Source: Dongia_B soli (GTDB lineage: Bacteria > Pseudomonadota > Alphaproteobacteria > Dongiales > Dongiaceae). From it: a stretch of 64,000 bases of DNA. A program made the translations under genes and the position numbers. The notes beneath the pieces are model-generated. The model was given only the letters and a program-made list of their open reading frames with translations, searched no databases and was not told the DNA's origin. How positions within the stretch are numbered: position 1 is the first letter of the stretch; each line of letters starts with the position of its first letter. Location of the stretch: contig NZ_JAXCLW010000010.1 of assembly GCF_034044715.1 (NCBI RefSeq), positions 1 to 64,000 of the forward strand, given 5' to 3'. Below, one piece after another: positions 47,405-57,226 of the stretch.

Positions 47405-48358
47405 ATGATCGCCTTTCTGCTGAAGCGCCTGGGTCTGTCGCTGGTGACGCTGTGGCTCCTCAGCGTCATGGCGTTTGCCGGCGCGCAGGTGCTGCCCGGT
47501 AATCTCGGCCGCGCCGTGCTGGGGCCGTTCGCCGACCAGCGAGCGGTCGACGCGCTCAATCACGAGATGGGAACCGACCGGCCGGTTCTGGTGCAATATG
47601 CCGACTGGATCTCACGCTTCGTGGTCGGCGACATGGGCCAGTCCTATGCCTACCGCACCCCGGTCGCGCCGCTGGTGACGACGGCGCTGATCAATTCGGC
47701 GAAGCTGGCGCTGGTCGCCTTCCTCCTGGTCGTACCGCTTGGAATCCTGGGTGGGATCGTCGCTGCCTTGAATGTCGGCCGTCCGGTCGACCGTGGCATC
47801 ACGATATTCGGACTCTCCGCCACCATCGTGCCCGAGTTCGTTTCCGGCATCGTGCTGATCCTCATCTTCGGCGTCTGGCTCAAATGGCTGCCGATCTCGG
47901 CAACCTGGCCGAACGGCGCCGGGCCGGTCACGCAGGTCTACTACCTGCTGCTGCCCTCGATTCCGCTGGTCCTGGTGCTGTTCGGTTACATCGCACGGAT
48001 GGCGCGCGCAGGCATGATTGAAGCGCTGGATTCCGACTACACCCGCACCGCCATTCTCAAAGGGTTGCCGCGACGGACCGTCATCTGGCGGCATGTGCTG
48101 CGCAACGCCCTGCTGCCGACCATCAGCGTCATCGCGACCCAAACCGCCTATTTGATCGGCGGCCTCGTCATCATAGAGACCTTGTTCCACTACCAGGGCA
48201 TCGGAGGCCTGATCTTCACCGCCGCCAGCAAGAAGGACTTCCCGACGCTGCAAGCGGGTGTGCTGACCGTCGGTGCAATCTTCACTTTGGCCAGCCTCGG
48301 CGCGGATCTGCTGTACGCGCTGCTCAACCCCCGCATCCGCGTAGGCGGTGGCGAATGA
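47405..48358 (+). CDS. ABC transporter permease, DppB-like
   Basis: This 317-residue inner-membrane protein has about six membrane helices and the ATPase-contact loop EALDSDYTRTAILKGLPRRTV of peptide-type permeases. The start MIAFLLKRLGLSLVTLWLLS is the usual first helix. It pairs with the permease encoded next (ATGA-type overlap) to form the channel for peptides, opines or similar organic cations. It is intact although the binding-protein gene in front of it is not. Confidence 0.92.
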   Translation: MIAFLLKRLGLSLVTLWLLSVMAFAGAQVLPGNLGRAVLGPFADQRAVDALNHEMGTDRPVLVQYADWISRFVVGDMGQSYAYRTPVAPLVTTALINSAKLALVAFLLVVPLGILGGIVAALNVGRPVDRGITIFGLSATIVPEFVSGIVLILIFGVWLKWLPISATWPNGAGPVTQVYYLLLPSIPLVLVLFGYIARMARAGMIEALDSDYTRTAILKGLPRRTVIWRHVLRNALLPTISVIATQTAYLIGGLVIIETLFHYQGIGGLIFTAASKKDFPTLQAGVLTVGAIFTLASLGADLLYALLNPRIRVGGGE

Positions 48359-49227
48359 GCATCGCCGAGCCAGCAATTTCAACGGCGACTGCGGAGGACT
48401 ACGAGCGGCGCGACCGGCTGCGGCAGGTGTTCCGCTCCGGGACATTCCTGGTCGGCTTGGCGATCGTCCTGTTCTGGGTGTTCTGCGCTTTGTTCGGATC
48501 GGCGATCGTCCCGTACGATCCCTACGCCGACGATCTTTTGAACGCTTTGATGCCGCCGTCGGGCGAGCACTGGTTCGGCACTGACCAGCTCGGCCGCGAC
48601 GTGTTCTCGCGAGTCATTGTCGGCGCGCGTGACATTCTCACCATCGCGCCGCTGGCGACCATCATCAGCACGATCCTGGGCACCGCGCTCGGACTGATCA
48701 TGGGCTATTTCCGCGGCTTCATCGACGAAGGCATCAGCCGCATCGTCGATGCACTGCTGACGCTGCCGACAGTGATCGTGGCGCTGCTGGCCCTGGTGGC
48801 CCTGGGTCCGTCTCCCGGCACCGTGGTCGTCGTCATCGGCTTCACCTTCGCCCCGATCATCGCGCGTACGGTGCGCGCCAGCGTGCTGGCGGAACGCGAG
48901 CTGGATTACGTGTCCGCCGCCGAGCTCCGCCGCGAAAGCGCGTTCTACATCATGTTCGTCGAGATCCTGCCCAACGTGCTGCCGCCGATCCTGGTGGAGG
49001 CGACGGTGCGCCTCGGTTATGCCATCTTTGCGGTCGCGAGCCTCAGCTTCATCGGGTTCGGCATCCAGCCGCCATCGCCGGACTGGGGCCTGTCGATCTC
49101 GGCCAATTACGGGCTAATCGGCGCCGGCTATTGGTGGACCGTGCTGTTCGACGGTAGCGCCATTGCGACCCTCGTGGTGGCCGTCAACCTGGTCGCCGAC
49201 GGCATTCAGAGTGCGCTCGATGAATAG
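48355..49227 (+). CDS. ABC transporter permease, DppC-like
   Basis: This 290-residue protein is the second channel subunit. An N-terminal cytoplasmic segment precedes helix one (GLAIVLFWVFCALFGSAIV), and the sequence HWFGTDQLGRDVFSRVIVGARDIL is diagnostic of DppC/OppC. The coupling loop is LAERELDYVSAAELRRESAFY. It overlaps the genes on both sides, so the operon is tightly coupled. Confidence 0.92.
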   Translation: MSIAEPAISTATAEDYERRDRLRQVFRSGTFLVGLAIVLFWVFCALFGSAIVPYDPYADDLLNALMPPSGEHWFGTDQLGRDVFSRVIVGARDILTIAPLATIISTILGTALGLIMGYFRGFIDEGISRIVDALLTLPTVIVALLALVALGPSPGTVVVVIGFTFAPIIARTVRASVLAERELDYVSAAELRRESAFYIMFVEILPNVLPPILVEATVRLGYAIFAVASLSFIGFGIQPPSPDWGLSISANYGLIGAGYWWTVLFDGSAIATLVVAVNLVADGIQSALDE

Positions 49228-51271
49228 GCCCGCGATCGCCCCGGTGGCGGCACTCGACGCACTCGCGATCGAGGGATTGCAGGTCGACTATCGCGTGCGC
49301 GGCCGGCTGCGGCGCGTGCTGCACGGCCTTGATCTGCGCATCGGCCGCGGCGGCGCCTATGGGCTGGTCGGTGAGTCGGGCTGCGGCAAATCCACCGCCG
49401 CCTTCGCCGCGGTGGGCTATCTGCCGCGCAACGGGATCGTCAGCGGTGGCCGCGTCGTGGTCGAGGGCCGCGACCTGACGGAGCTTGCGCCTGCGGAGCT
49501 GCAGCAACTGCGCGCCACCAAGGTGTCGATGGTTTATCAGGACCCCGGCCGCGCGCTTAATCCATCGATGAAGGTCGGTCGGCAGCTGGCGGAGGCGTTC
49601 GAGTTTTCCAATGTCGCCAAGAGCGAGGCGCATGAGCGCTCAATCGCCATGCTGAAAAGCGTGCGCATCGCGGATCCGCTGAAGGTGATGCAGCGCTATC
49701 CGCACCAGCTTTCGGGTGGCATGCAGCAGCGGGTCTGCATCGCTATGGCGCTGGCCAACAATCCGACGCTGCTGATCCTCGACGAGCCGACCACCGGGCT
49801 CGACGTCACGGTCGAAGCCGAGGTGTTAGACCTCATCCAGCAATTGCGCGCCGACTTTCAGACCTCGATCCTGTTCATCAGCCACAATCTCGCCGTGGTG
49901 GCGAAGGTGTGCGACCGGGTCGGCGTGCTCTATGGCGGAACGCTGGTGGAGGAAGGCGCAACCCACGACCTCTTCAGGAATCCGCGCCATCCCTACACCG
50001 TCGGACTACTGCGTTGCCTGCCAACGCGCGGCCGACGCAAGAGCGACGGCCCGCTGGAGGCTATCCGCGGTTCCTTGCCGTCGCCCGACGCCGCCATTGC
50101 GGGCTGTGTGTTTGCCGAACGCTGCACCTTAGCGGACGACACCTGCCGCACCTCGCCGCCGCCATTCTTCGATCTCGGCGAGGGTCATTCCAGCTGCTGT
50201 TTTCATCACGACCGGCCGGTGCCGCGCGAGACGCCGGCAGCCGCGATCATCACCGACGTCGGCCTGCAGAACGCACAGCCAGTGCTGGCGGTCGACAACC
50301 TGTCCAAGACGTTCAACCCAAAGAAGCACCCGCTCCCGGTCCTGCGCCAGATCGAGGTGGCACTGGCGCGCGGCGAGACGCTTGGCCTGGTCGGCGAATC
50401 CGGCAGCGGCAAGACCACCTTCGCGCGCCTCCTGCTCGGGCTCCTTGAGCCCGATGGCGGCAGCACGATCAAGCTCGACGGCAAGCCCTTGGCTGCGCGG
50501 CTGGCCGACCGCAGCCTCGACGACGTGAAGTCGATGCAGATCATCTTCCAGAACCCGGATTCGGCGCTCAATCGCGCCCATTCAATCCGCCGCATCATCG
50601 GCCGGGCAATCCAGCGCCTGTCAGCCACGCCGGCGGCGGCCATCCTGGCCAAGCTGCACGAGCTGATGAGTGCAGTCCGGGTCGCCGACCGGTATCTTTC
50701 GGCGCGGCCGCGGCAGCTCTCCGGCGGCATGAAGCAGCGCATCGCCATCGCGCGCGCCTTCGCCGGCGATCCTCGCATCGTGGTCTGCGACGAGCCGACC
50801 TCGGCGCTCGACGTCTCGGTCCAGGCCGCGATCCTTAACCTGCTGGTGGACCTGCAGAGCAGGCGCCAGGTCAGCTACATCTTCATCTCGCACGACCTCG
50901 GCGTGGTACGGTACTTGTCCGACCGCATCGCCGTGCTCTATCTCGGCCGGCTGATGGAGGTTGGCCCCGCCGATCAGGTTTTCGCCGGCCCGCATCATCC
51001 GTATACTGAGGCGCTGCTGTCGGCGATCCCGTCGATCGATGATCGCGAGGCGCAGCGGATCCGCCTGTCGGGCGAGGTGCCCAGCGCCGTCAACCCGCCC
51101 ACCGGCTGCGTCTTCCACACCCGGTGCCCGCGCAAGATCGGCCCGATCTGCGAACTGCAAGAGCCTGGCCTCGCCAGGATCGGCGCGGAGCACGCTATCC
51201 GATGCCATTTGCCGATCGAGCAACTCGGGCGCTTGCAGTCGGTTGGCACGGCGAGGAGCAAGCCCGCTTAG
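49220..51271 (+). CDS. Fused double ABC ATPase (DppD-DppF type)
   Basis: This 683-residue protein joins two ATPase units. The first has Walker A GESGCGKST, signature LSGGMQQRV and Walker B LLILDEPTTGLD; the second has GESGSGKTT, LSGGMKQRI and IVVCDEPTSALD. Each unit ends with the Cys-rich oligopeptide-transporter tail (GCVFAERC and GCVFHTRCP). The ATG at 49220 overlaps the permease stop; an earlier in-frame start lies inside the permease gene. The fusion supplies both ATPases in a fixed ratio. Confidence 0.93.
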   Translation: MNRPAIAPVAALDALAIEGLQVDYRVRGRLRRVLHGLDLRIGRGGAYGLVGESGCGKSTAAFAAVGYLPRNGIVSGGRVVVEGRDLTELAPAELQQLRATKVSMVYQDPGRALNPSMKVGRQLAEAFEFSNVAKSEAHERSIAMLKSVRIADPLKVMQRYPHQLSGGMQQRVCIAMALANNPTLLILDEPTTGLDVTVEAEVLDLIQQLRADFQTSILFISHNLAVVAKVCDRVGVLYGGTLVEEGATHDLFRNPRHPYTVGLLRCLPTRGRRKSDGPLEAIRGSLPSPDAAIAGCVFAERCTLADDTCRTSPPPFFDLGEGHSSCCFHHDRPVPRETPAAAIITDVGLQNAQPVLAVDNLSKTFNPKKHPLPVLRQIEVALARGETLGLVGESGSGKTTFARLLLGLLEPDGGSTIKLDGKPLAARLADRSLDDVKSMQIIFQNPDSALNRAHSIRRIIGRAIQRLSATPAAAILAKLHELMSAVRVADRYLSARPRQLSGGMKQRIAIARAFAGDPRIVVCDEPTSALDVSVQAAILNLLVDLQSRRQVSYIFISHDLGVVRYLSDRIAVLYLGRLMEVGPADQVFAGPHHPYTEALLSAIPSIDDREAQRIRLSGEVPSAVNPPTGCVFHTRCPRKIGPICELQEPGLARIGAEHAIRCHLPIEQLGRLQSVGTARSKPA

Positions 51272-51279
51272 GCTCTTGG

Positions 51280-51952
51280 TCGTGTGGCAACGCTACCGGA
51301 AGCTATCGGGTGTCGTCACCGAACGGGGAACAATCAAATGCCGGCATGTGGTCGTTGCCGCCGGTGCCTGGTCAAGCCTGCTGCTGCGGCCTTTGGGTAT
51401 CCGGTTGCCGCAATTGACCATTACGGAAGCCACCGCCGTACCGACAACTTTGCCGATGATCTCGACATCGCCATCAAGGGCGCCGGTTTTGCCATTCGAA
51501 AGCGCCGACGGCGGCTATACGATGGGCTATGGTCCGACCGTGGCAGCGGAAAACACGCGCGACAGTTTCCGCTGTTTCGGCGATTTTCTGCCTCTGATGA
51601 AGTCGGAATGGCGTTCCATTCGCTTGCGCGCCGGTCGTCGCAGCCGGCGTGGGTTCCACCCCAGTGCTGCCGCGGGGGCTGGCTTCGGCAGTGACGAGCG
51701 CGTGCTGGACCGGCACCGGTCTCCCGCGACATTCCGACGGCTTGGGCGAACCTCCTGCAAGCCCTGCCTCAGTTCCGCAAGGCACGGATCGTCGAAACCT
51801 GGGCCGGACTCATTGATGTCACACCGGATGCCGTGCCTGTTATCTCCAACGCGGCGAGCGTGCCGGGGCTGACAATTTCCACGGGCTGTTCCGGTCATGG
51901 TTTTGGCCTGGGATTGGGCGCTGGTCGCCTGACCGCCGATCTGTGCCAATGA
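51280..51952 (+). pseudogene. Decayed FAD-dependent oxidoreductase (glycine/D-amino acid oxidase type)
   Basis: Fragments in shifting frames follow the C-terminal half of a DAO-family enzyme: HVVVAAGAWSSLLLRPLGI, then DGGYTMGYG and DSFRCFGDFLPLMKSEW, then ARIVETWAGLIDVTPDAVP and GLTISTGCSGHGFGLGLGAG, ending at TGA 51950-51952. The N-terminal FAD-binding motif is absent. Together with the Rieske remnant upstream of the transporter, it suggests a former pathway for an N-methylated amino acid or amine. Confidence 0.75.
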
Positions 51953-52084
51953 CACACCGGTCGTCGATTCCAGCGTCTTCAGCTTAAGCAGATTCTTTCG
52001 CTAGGCGAGCGATCAGCTCCGCAACGATAACATCTCTGCTGGTTGCAGGCAGCTATCTTTGCTTCGTCTGCGGAGGCTAGGAGG

Positions 52085-52627
52085 TCAATCTGGTCTCACC
52101 AAGCCAAATTCGAATTGGCATGGCTCAACTCCATCATGCGCGTTGCAGCAGATTTCGCGGCAATAGATGTTCGCTGATTTGTTGATTGCGCCGATCAAAA
52201 AACGAAAGGCACCGATCATGAACCCCTCGAACATGTAACAGACGCGCCGCTCGGTGCCGGTGCCGAATTCCAGGGCAAAGACGGAATTCTCGATGCGTAT
52301 GCGACCCAAACAGGCCGCGCTATCCAACATTTCCACGGTGAAGCGGCCCCAGCCGCGCTGCGACAGGCGCTGGAAGTACAGGTGAAACGTCTGTTCTCGA
52401 TCGAGATTGTAGCTGCGCGCCTGAACTTCGCACCAATGCAGCGCCGATTTTTCGGTCGCACCTTGGAGAATGGCACGATAGGTGTCGATGCCAAGGGCGT
52501 CTTCGACCGCCCGGTGATTGTTTACCAGGAAGTGGCGCGGCAGATAGACCATCGGGAGGTTATCTGTGCGCCAGATTCCAGTGTCCGGATCGACCTCGAT
52601 GGCGATTTCCGGCGCGGCGATCGTCAT
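52085..52627 (-). CDS. V4R-like domain protein
   Basis: This 180-residue protein has a C-terminal Cys/His pattern (YCREICCNAHDGVEPCQFEFG) and preceding FMIGAFRFLIGA, like V4R (4-vinyl-reductase-type) domains, which bind small molecules or metal. The N-terminal part (WRTDNLPMVYLPRHFLVNN) is typical of stand-alone forms. The start overlaps the amidohydrolase stop by ATGA, so the two are co-translated and may act as sensor and enzyme or as subunits. The ligand is unknown. Confidence 0.65.
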   Translation of the reverse strand: MTIAAPEIAIEVDPDTGIWRTDNLPMVYLPRHFLVNNHRAVEDALGIDTYRAILQGATEKSALHWCEVQARSYNLDREQTFHLYFQRLSQRGWGRFTVEMLDSAACLGRIRIENSVFALEFGTGTERRVCYMFEGFMIGAFRFLIGAINKSANIYCREICCNAHDGVEPCQFEFGLVRPD

Positions 52628-53904
52628 TGAGCCGCGACGTTGCGTTCGTGGGCCAGGGCGCTTGCATTGTTCTTGTAGAGGGCACCGTCCTTCATGATGA
52701 CCAGCAGATTCTCTTCATGAACCATCATGTCGAGATCCTTCAACGGGTCGCCATTCACCAGCAACAGATCGGCGAGGTAACCCTCCTTGACCTCGCCGAG
52801 TTCGCCTTTGAGTCCCATGACTTCGCCGCCGATCCGCGTGCCGCATTGCAGTGCTTCGCTCGGCGAATAGCCGAGAAGGTCGACGAAATGCCTGAGATCA
52901 CGTGCATTGGTACCCTGGGGCGACTGGGCAAAGCCGTAATCGCCGCCGATCAGCACGCGGACGCCGCGTTTGCGCAGCTCGGTATAGACCCGGCGGCTGT
53001 CGTCGATCACACGCTGCATACCGATATGCAGAGCGAATTCGCGGGTAAAGCCGAATGCTTCCCCGTCATAGAGCGTGCCGTAAATGATGCCGATGGCTGG
53101 GCCGACGAAGATCCGATGCTTTGCTGCTTCCAGCATGTCGAGCGCCTCTTCATCGGCGGATTCACAATGATAGATCACGTCGACACCGCATCGCACGGCC
53201 CGTTTCACCGATTCAGCGGCGCGCGCATGACAATTGATTTTCTTGCCGAAGTCACGCGCAACGGAAACCGCCATCTGGACTTCGTCTTCGCGCATAACCG
53301 TGACGCCGCCATGTGCCTTGGGTCCAAGATCGTCGCCCGAGATATTGATCTTGATGTTATCGACGCCTTCGCGGCAGCACAGCCGCACGGCTTTTGCGAT
53401 CTCCTCTGGCCCGTCGGCAATCATGCCGAAGCTCTCGTAATACATATGCATCTTGCGCTCATCGCCGAGGCCGCCGGTGACCGTGATTTCCGGGCTGCCG
53501 GCGCGGATGCGCGGGCCGGGGAGGCGGCCGGCATCGACTTCGTTGCGAATGACGACATCCAGGCGCAACTTCGATGTGGCGGCGCTGTAAGCGCTGGTGA
53601 ATCCGTGATCGAGCAGGGTCTTGGCATTGCGCATGGTGAGGAGGAGATGCTCCTCGGGCGGGATGTTGCCGAGATCGGAATCGTTCACCGCGCCGCCGAA
53701 AGAAATATGAGCATGGCCTTCGACGAGGCCGGGCATCAAGGTGCGGCCCTTGCAATCGACGATGGTTGTGCCATCGGCAGCCATTTGGCCAGGGGTCCGC
53801 GCGATCGTCCGGATACGTTGACCTTCGACCAGGACATCTGCTGGAAAAGCATCGGCGCCGCTGCCGTCCCACACCATCGCATTGCGAAAAAGAACCCTGT
53901 TCAT
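52624..53904 (-). CDS. Amidohydrolase, imidazolonepropionase/prolidase-like
   Basis: This 426-residue metal-dependent hydrolase has the TIM-barrel motif GLVEGHAHISFGG (two metal His), a mid-region with NCHARAAESVKRAV and VIYHCESAD (further His ligands), and GGDYGFAQSPQG bearing the last Asp. The final segment GYLADLLLVNGDPLKDLDMM is typical of the subgroup that includes Xaa-Pro dipeptidases and imidazolonepropionases. It probably opens a cyclic amide or cuts an amide bond in the imported substrate. It is divergent from the GntR gene and likely controlled by it. Confidence 0.87.
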   Translation of the reverse strand: MNRVLFRNAMVWDGSGADAFPADVLVEGQRIRTIARTPGQMAADGTTIVDCKGRTLMPGLVEGHAHISFGGAVNDSDLGNIPPEEHLLLTMRNAKTLLDHGFTSAYSAATSKLRLDVVIRNEVDAGRLPGPRIRAGSPEITVTGGLGDERKMHMYYESFGMIADGPEEIAKAVRLCCREGVDNIKINISGDDLGPKAHGGVTVMREDEVQMAVSVARDFGKKINCHARAAESVKRAVRCGVDVIYHCESADEEALDMLEAAKHRIFVGPAIGIIYGTLYDGEAFGFTREFALHIGMQRVIDDSRRVYTELRKRGVRVLIGGDYGFAQSPQGTNARDLRHFVDLLGYSPSEALQCGTRIGGEVMGLKGELGEVKEGYLADLLLVNGDPLKDLDMMVHEENLLVIMKDGALYKNNASALAHERNVAAQ

Positions 53905-54152
53905 CGCTGCTCCCCTTGGTTTTGCGGTCTTGCCGTGGCGATCCGCTCTTATGTTTTTAAATCGATGGCCGGCCCATCAAGATGGCAGAATGCCGGCTCC
54001 GCTATGGCTGCGCCTTCGATCCTCCTCGATGAAGCAAGTGTGGCAAGCAATCATATATGCGTCAATAAAAAATATATTTTATCCCTCCTGCGGGAGATGA
54101 CTTCGATAATATATCGTGATAGTCTCCTGACCGCTTGCCAGCCATAAGGGAT
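53905..54152. promoter_or_regulatory. Divergent promoter/operator region for amidohydrolase and GntR genes
   Basis: This 248-bp gap contains an AT-rich palindromic patch AATAAAAAATATATTTTAT (54064-54082) and TAATATATCG (54107-54116). Similar AT-rich motifs lie upstream of the importer operon at 61041-61100. GntR-family regulators often bind such short palindromes in their own divergent promoter, so these are operator candidates. Confidence 0.5.
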
Positions 54153-54857
54153 ATGATGGCCCGAGATATCACGCTTAACCGGACACAGGGCGCTTATGAG
54201 GCCCTCCGTGCCGAACTGCTTTCCTGCCGCATCCTTCCGGGCCGCCGCCTGAAAATTCAGGAATTATGCGCACGGTTCTCAGTGAGCCTCGGCGCCGTCC
54301 GCGAGGCGCTGTCGCGTTTGACGTCGGAAGGATTGGTCGTTGCCGAACCGCAACGCGGCTTCCGGGCGGCTCCCATATCGGCGGCGGATCTTCAGGATCT
54401 CACGATGGTGCGGGTGGAGATCGAGACATTGTGCCTGCGCCGCGCCATCGATGTTGGCGACGTCAATTGGGAAGCGGGCCTGGTGGCCGCCTCGCATCGC
54501 CTGTCGCGCACGCCCGAACGCGTGGCGAGCGATCCGGCCCGCATCAATGAGGATTGGGCCGAGGCCCATGCCGCCTTCCATCAGGCGCTGGTCGACGGTT
54601 GCGACAGTCCCTGGCTTTTGAGGCTGCGCGGCCAGCTCTACGATCAGAGCGAACGGTATCGTCGGCTCTCAGTTCCGCTCGCTCGCACCGAACGGAACGT
54701 GCAGGACGAACATCAGGGCATCCTGGAGGCGACGCTGGCACGGGATGCCGAGACGGCGGCCGGCTTGCTGGCGGCACATCTTCAAGCAACCACCAAAATC
54801 CTGCTTTCCGCGACCTCTTACGACGACATGCAGGGAAGCGAAGACGCGGACGACTGA
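54153..54857 (+). CDS. GntR family regulator, FadR/FCD subgroup
   Basis: This protein of about 234 residues has an N-terminal winged helix (AYEALRAELLSCRILPGRRLKIQELCARFSVSLGAVREALSRL) and a helical FCD domain with metal and ligand residues (DWAEAHAAFHQALVDGC, DEHQGILEATLARD). FCD regulators are usually repressors released by a pathway acid. The ATG at 54153 follows AAGGG; the next codon is also ATG. It sits between the amidohydrolase operon and the importer operon and probably controls both. Confidence 0.9.
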   Translation: MMARDITLNRTQGAYEALRAELLSCRILPGRRLKIQELCARFSVSLGAVREALSRLTSEGLVVAEPQRGFRAAPISAADLQDLTMVRVEIETLCLRRAIDVGDVNWEAGLVAASHRLSRTPERVASDPARINEDWAEAHAAFHQALVDGCDSPWLLRLRGQLYDQSERYRRLSVPLARTERNVQDEHQGILEATLARDAETAAGLLAAHLQATTKILLSATSYDDMQGSEDADD

Positions 54858-54906
54858 GCGCGCAGATACGCCCGCGTTGTTCACCGGCTGGGGCTCTCCT
54901 TGATCT

Positions 54907-56046
54907 TCAGATGCCCATCCATCGCCGGCCGATCTCGGCATAGAGCTCGACGGCTGCCTCGATCTTCGACACCAGGCAATATTCATCAGTCTTGTGCGCC
55001 ATGACGGTCTCGCCCGGACCGAGGATGAGGGCGGGCATATTATCCATCGCCGGAACCAGCACGGAGGCATCGGTAAAGAACGGCGCCCCTTTGGGATCGA
55101 TCCGGTTGCCGGTGAGCCGCTCGCACAGATCGAAGACCTCGCTGATCCACTGATTTTGCGGCGAGCTGGCAACCGCGCCGACATCGACGATACGCGATAT
55201 TTCCGCGCCATCGCCCAGCAAGGCGCCGAGTTCGCGCGTGATCGTCTCATTCGATTGCCCGGGGATGGTGCGCACGTCCAGCTGGATCTCGGCACGATCC
55301 GGTACGGAATTCACATTGAGGCCGCCATTGAATGTGCCGACATTGAGCGATGGACCGCCGAGATGGTGATGGCGCGGCGCATCGAAGGCATGCTCGCTCA
55401 GCCGCAGCACGCCGCGCGCGGCCTTGTAGACGGCATTATCTCCCTGTTCAGGCATCGACCCGTGGGCCGTGACGCCCTTGAAGCTGGCGCGAAGCCACAA
55501 GGCGCCCTTATGCCCGATCAGCGGCTGATTGCCGGTCGGTTCGCCGACCACAAGCGCACCGGCCTTCGGCAAGGCGCCGGCTATGCCGGTGAGCGCGCGA
55601 GCCCCATCGCAGCCGGTCTCCTCGCCGACCGTTAGAACCAGCACCAGTCCCGCTTGGGGCCGGGCGCTGGTTTTTGCAAGGTCGATTGCGGCCCGCACCA
55701 TCGCGGCGACACCACTCTTCATGTCGCTGGAGCCCCGGCCGTAAAGCCGATCTCCGACGATATCCGCAGCGAAAGGATCACGGCTCCAGGGCGCGGCACC
55801 CAGCGGAACCGTGTCGAGATGACCAGTGAAACAAAGCGGCTTTTCGTCGCCCGTGCCGGATAGTTCGGCGACGAGGTTGAGGCGGCCATCGGCATATTGA
55901 TGATAGGTGACGCGATAACCGGCATCGCTCAACAGCTTGCCGGTCAGCTCGGCACAGGCCTGTTCCTCACCCGGCGGATTGATCGATCGGAGACGAATCA
56001 ACTCCTGCGCCAGTTGAAGTGCCGTAGGTGCTGCCATCGCCATCAT
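54907..56046 (-). CDS. M20 family amidohydrolase (ArgE/DapE-like)
   Basis: This 379-residue zinc hydrolase has FTGHLDTVP with the first His and Asp, GRGSSDMKSGVAAM with the bridging Asp, and GEETGCDGA with catalytic Glu-Glu, then a lid domain starting KGVTAHGSMPEQG. Family members remove acyl groups from amino acids or split dipeptides. It is the last gene of the operon running from the FAA-family gene through the importer, so its substrate probably enters through that importer. ATG codons at 56046, 56043 and 56037 follow GGAGAAG, so the exact start is uncertain. Confidence 0.88.
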   Translation of the reverse strand: MMAMAAPTALQLAQELIRLRSINPPGEEQACAELTGKLLSDAGYRVTYHQYADGRLNLVAELSGTGDEKPLCFTGHLDTVPLGAAPWSRDPFAADIVGDRLYGRGSSDMKSGVAAMVRAAIDLAKTSARPQAGLVLVLTVGEETGCDGARALTGIAGALPKAGALVVGEPTGNQPLIGHKGALWLRASFKGVTAHGSMPEQGDNAVYKAARGVLRLSEHAFDAPRHHHLGGPSLNVGTFNGGLNVNSVPDRAEIQLDVRTIPGQSNETITRELGALLGDGAEISRIVDVGAVASSPQNQWISEVFDLCERLTGNRIDPKGAPFFTDASVLVPAMDNMPALILGPGETVMAHKTDEYCLVSKIEAAVELYAEIGRRWMGI

Positions 56047-56123
56047 CTTCTCCGTTCTGTCCGGCCGAAATAAAGATACCGTCGATCTGCATCGACGGTA
56101 TCCACAAGCAGTCAGAGCTTTGC

Positions 56124-57185
56124 TTACTGGCGCAACTTCGTCCAGATCCGATCATAAGCACGCGTTGCCTTTTCCCCGCAGGAAGGCGCAAAGACGACCT
56201 TGAGATCCGCCGGCGGGTTGAATTCCGGCGACGAACCGAGCTCGGCGGAAAGATATTTGTTCGATCCCATGACCGCGCTTTGATAGCCGGTCGAGCTTTG
56301 CTCCAGGGCGATGTTTTCGGGATCCATCAGGAAGTTGAGAAATTTCTTGGCATTATCAAGATTCGGCGCATTCTTCGGCACGGCGACATTGTCCATCCAG
56401 CCAACCACGCCTTCCTTCGGATAAACATATTTCACGCTGGCCTTCTGCATCCGAGTCGCCTGGGCTTTGCCGGACCATTGCTCATGCATCACCGTCTCGC
56501 CGGCAACCTGACGCTCGACAGTGCCGTCGGAGTTGTAGACCTTCACGAAGGGCTTCTGCTTTTCCAGCAGCGCGTTCAGCTCCTTGAGGTCTGCCGGATT
56601 TTCGTTGCATTGCGACTTGCCGAGATAGACCAGGGCCAGCGACATGACTTCGCTGGGCGATCCGAACATGCCGATCTTGCCCCTCATCTCGGCCGGCGGG
56701 TCGAAAAGGGGCTTCAGGCTGTCGGTCGGTCCCTTATACACGGCGGTATCGACAGAATAGGAGGTCGTGCCCCACATCCAGGGCACGCTATATTGCGCAT
56801 CCGGGTCCCAGGCGCGCTTCTGCCATTTGGGATCGAGATTCTTGAAATTCGCCATCCCGCCGACATCGACCTGTTCCAGCAGGTTCTGCTTGACGAAGAT
56901 CGGGATGAAATCGTTGCTGATGACGATCAGGTCATAGCCGGAGGCGCCTGACGTCAACTTGGCAAGAGCCGTCTCATTGGAATCATACGTGTCGATCGTG
57001 ACCTTGATTCCGGTTTCCTTCTCGAATTTCTTGATCATGTCGGCCGAGGTGTAGTCGGTCCAGTTATAAAGATGCAGTTCCTTCGAATCGGCCTGTGCCT
57101 CGGCGATAAATCCCGCGGAAGCGGCCACGGCAAACAGGGTGCCCATCGAAAGCAACCCTGTCAGTCCTCGATGCCAGCTTTTCAT
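56124..57185 (-). CDS. Spermidine/putrescine-type ABC binding protein
   Basis: This 353-residue periplasmic protein has a cleavable signal (LTGLLSMGTLFAVAASAGF, cleavage about 32) and then the family hallmark LHLYNWTDYTSADMIKKFEKETG. YDLIVISNDFIPIF and VPWMWGTTSYSVDTA are further PotD/PotF markers. It should bind a polyamine or related cation and deliver it to the permeases encoded upstream in the operon. Binding-site acidic residues cannot be assigned with certainty, so the ligand may differ from putrescine. Confidence 0.9.
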   Translation of the reverse strand: MKSWHRGLTGLLSMGTLFAVAASAGFIAEAQADSKELHLYNWTDYTSADMIKKFEKETGIKVTIDTYDSNETALAKLTSGASGYDLIVISNDFIPIFVKQNLLEQVDVGGMANFKNLDPKWQKRAWDPDAQYSVPWMWGTTSYSVDTAVYKGPTDSLKPLFDPPAEMRGKIGMFGSPSEVMSLALVYLGKSQCNENPADLKELNALLEKQKPFVKVYNSDGTVERQVAGETVMHEQWSGKAQATRMQKASVKYVYPKEGVVGWMDNVAVPKNAPNLDNAKKFLNFLMDPENIALEQSSTGYQSAVMGSNKYLSAELGSSPEFNPPADLKVVFAPSCGEKATRAYDRIWTKLRQ

Positions 57186-57226
57186 GTATTCCTCCCTCCA
57201 GATGGTCGTTTTTGAGTTGGCTTCGT

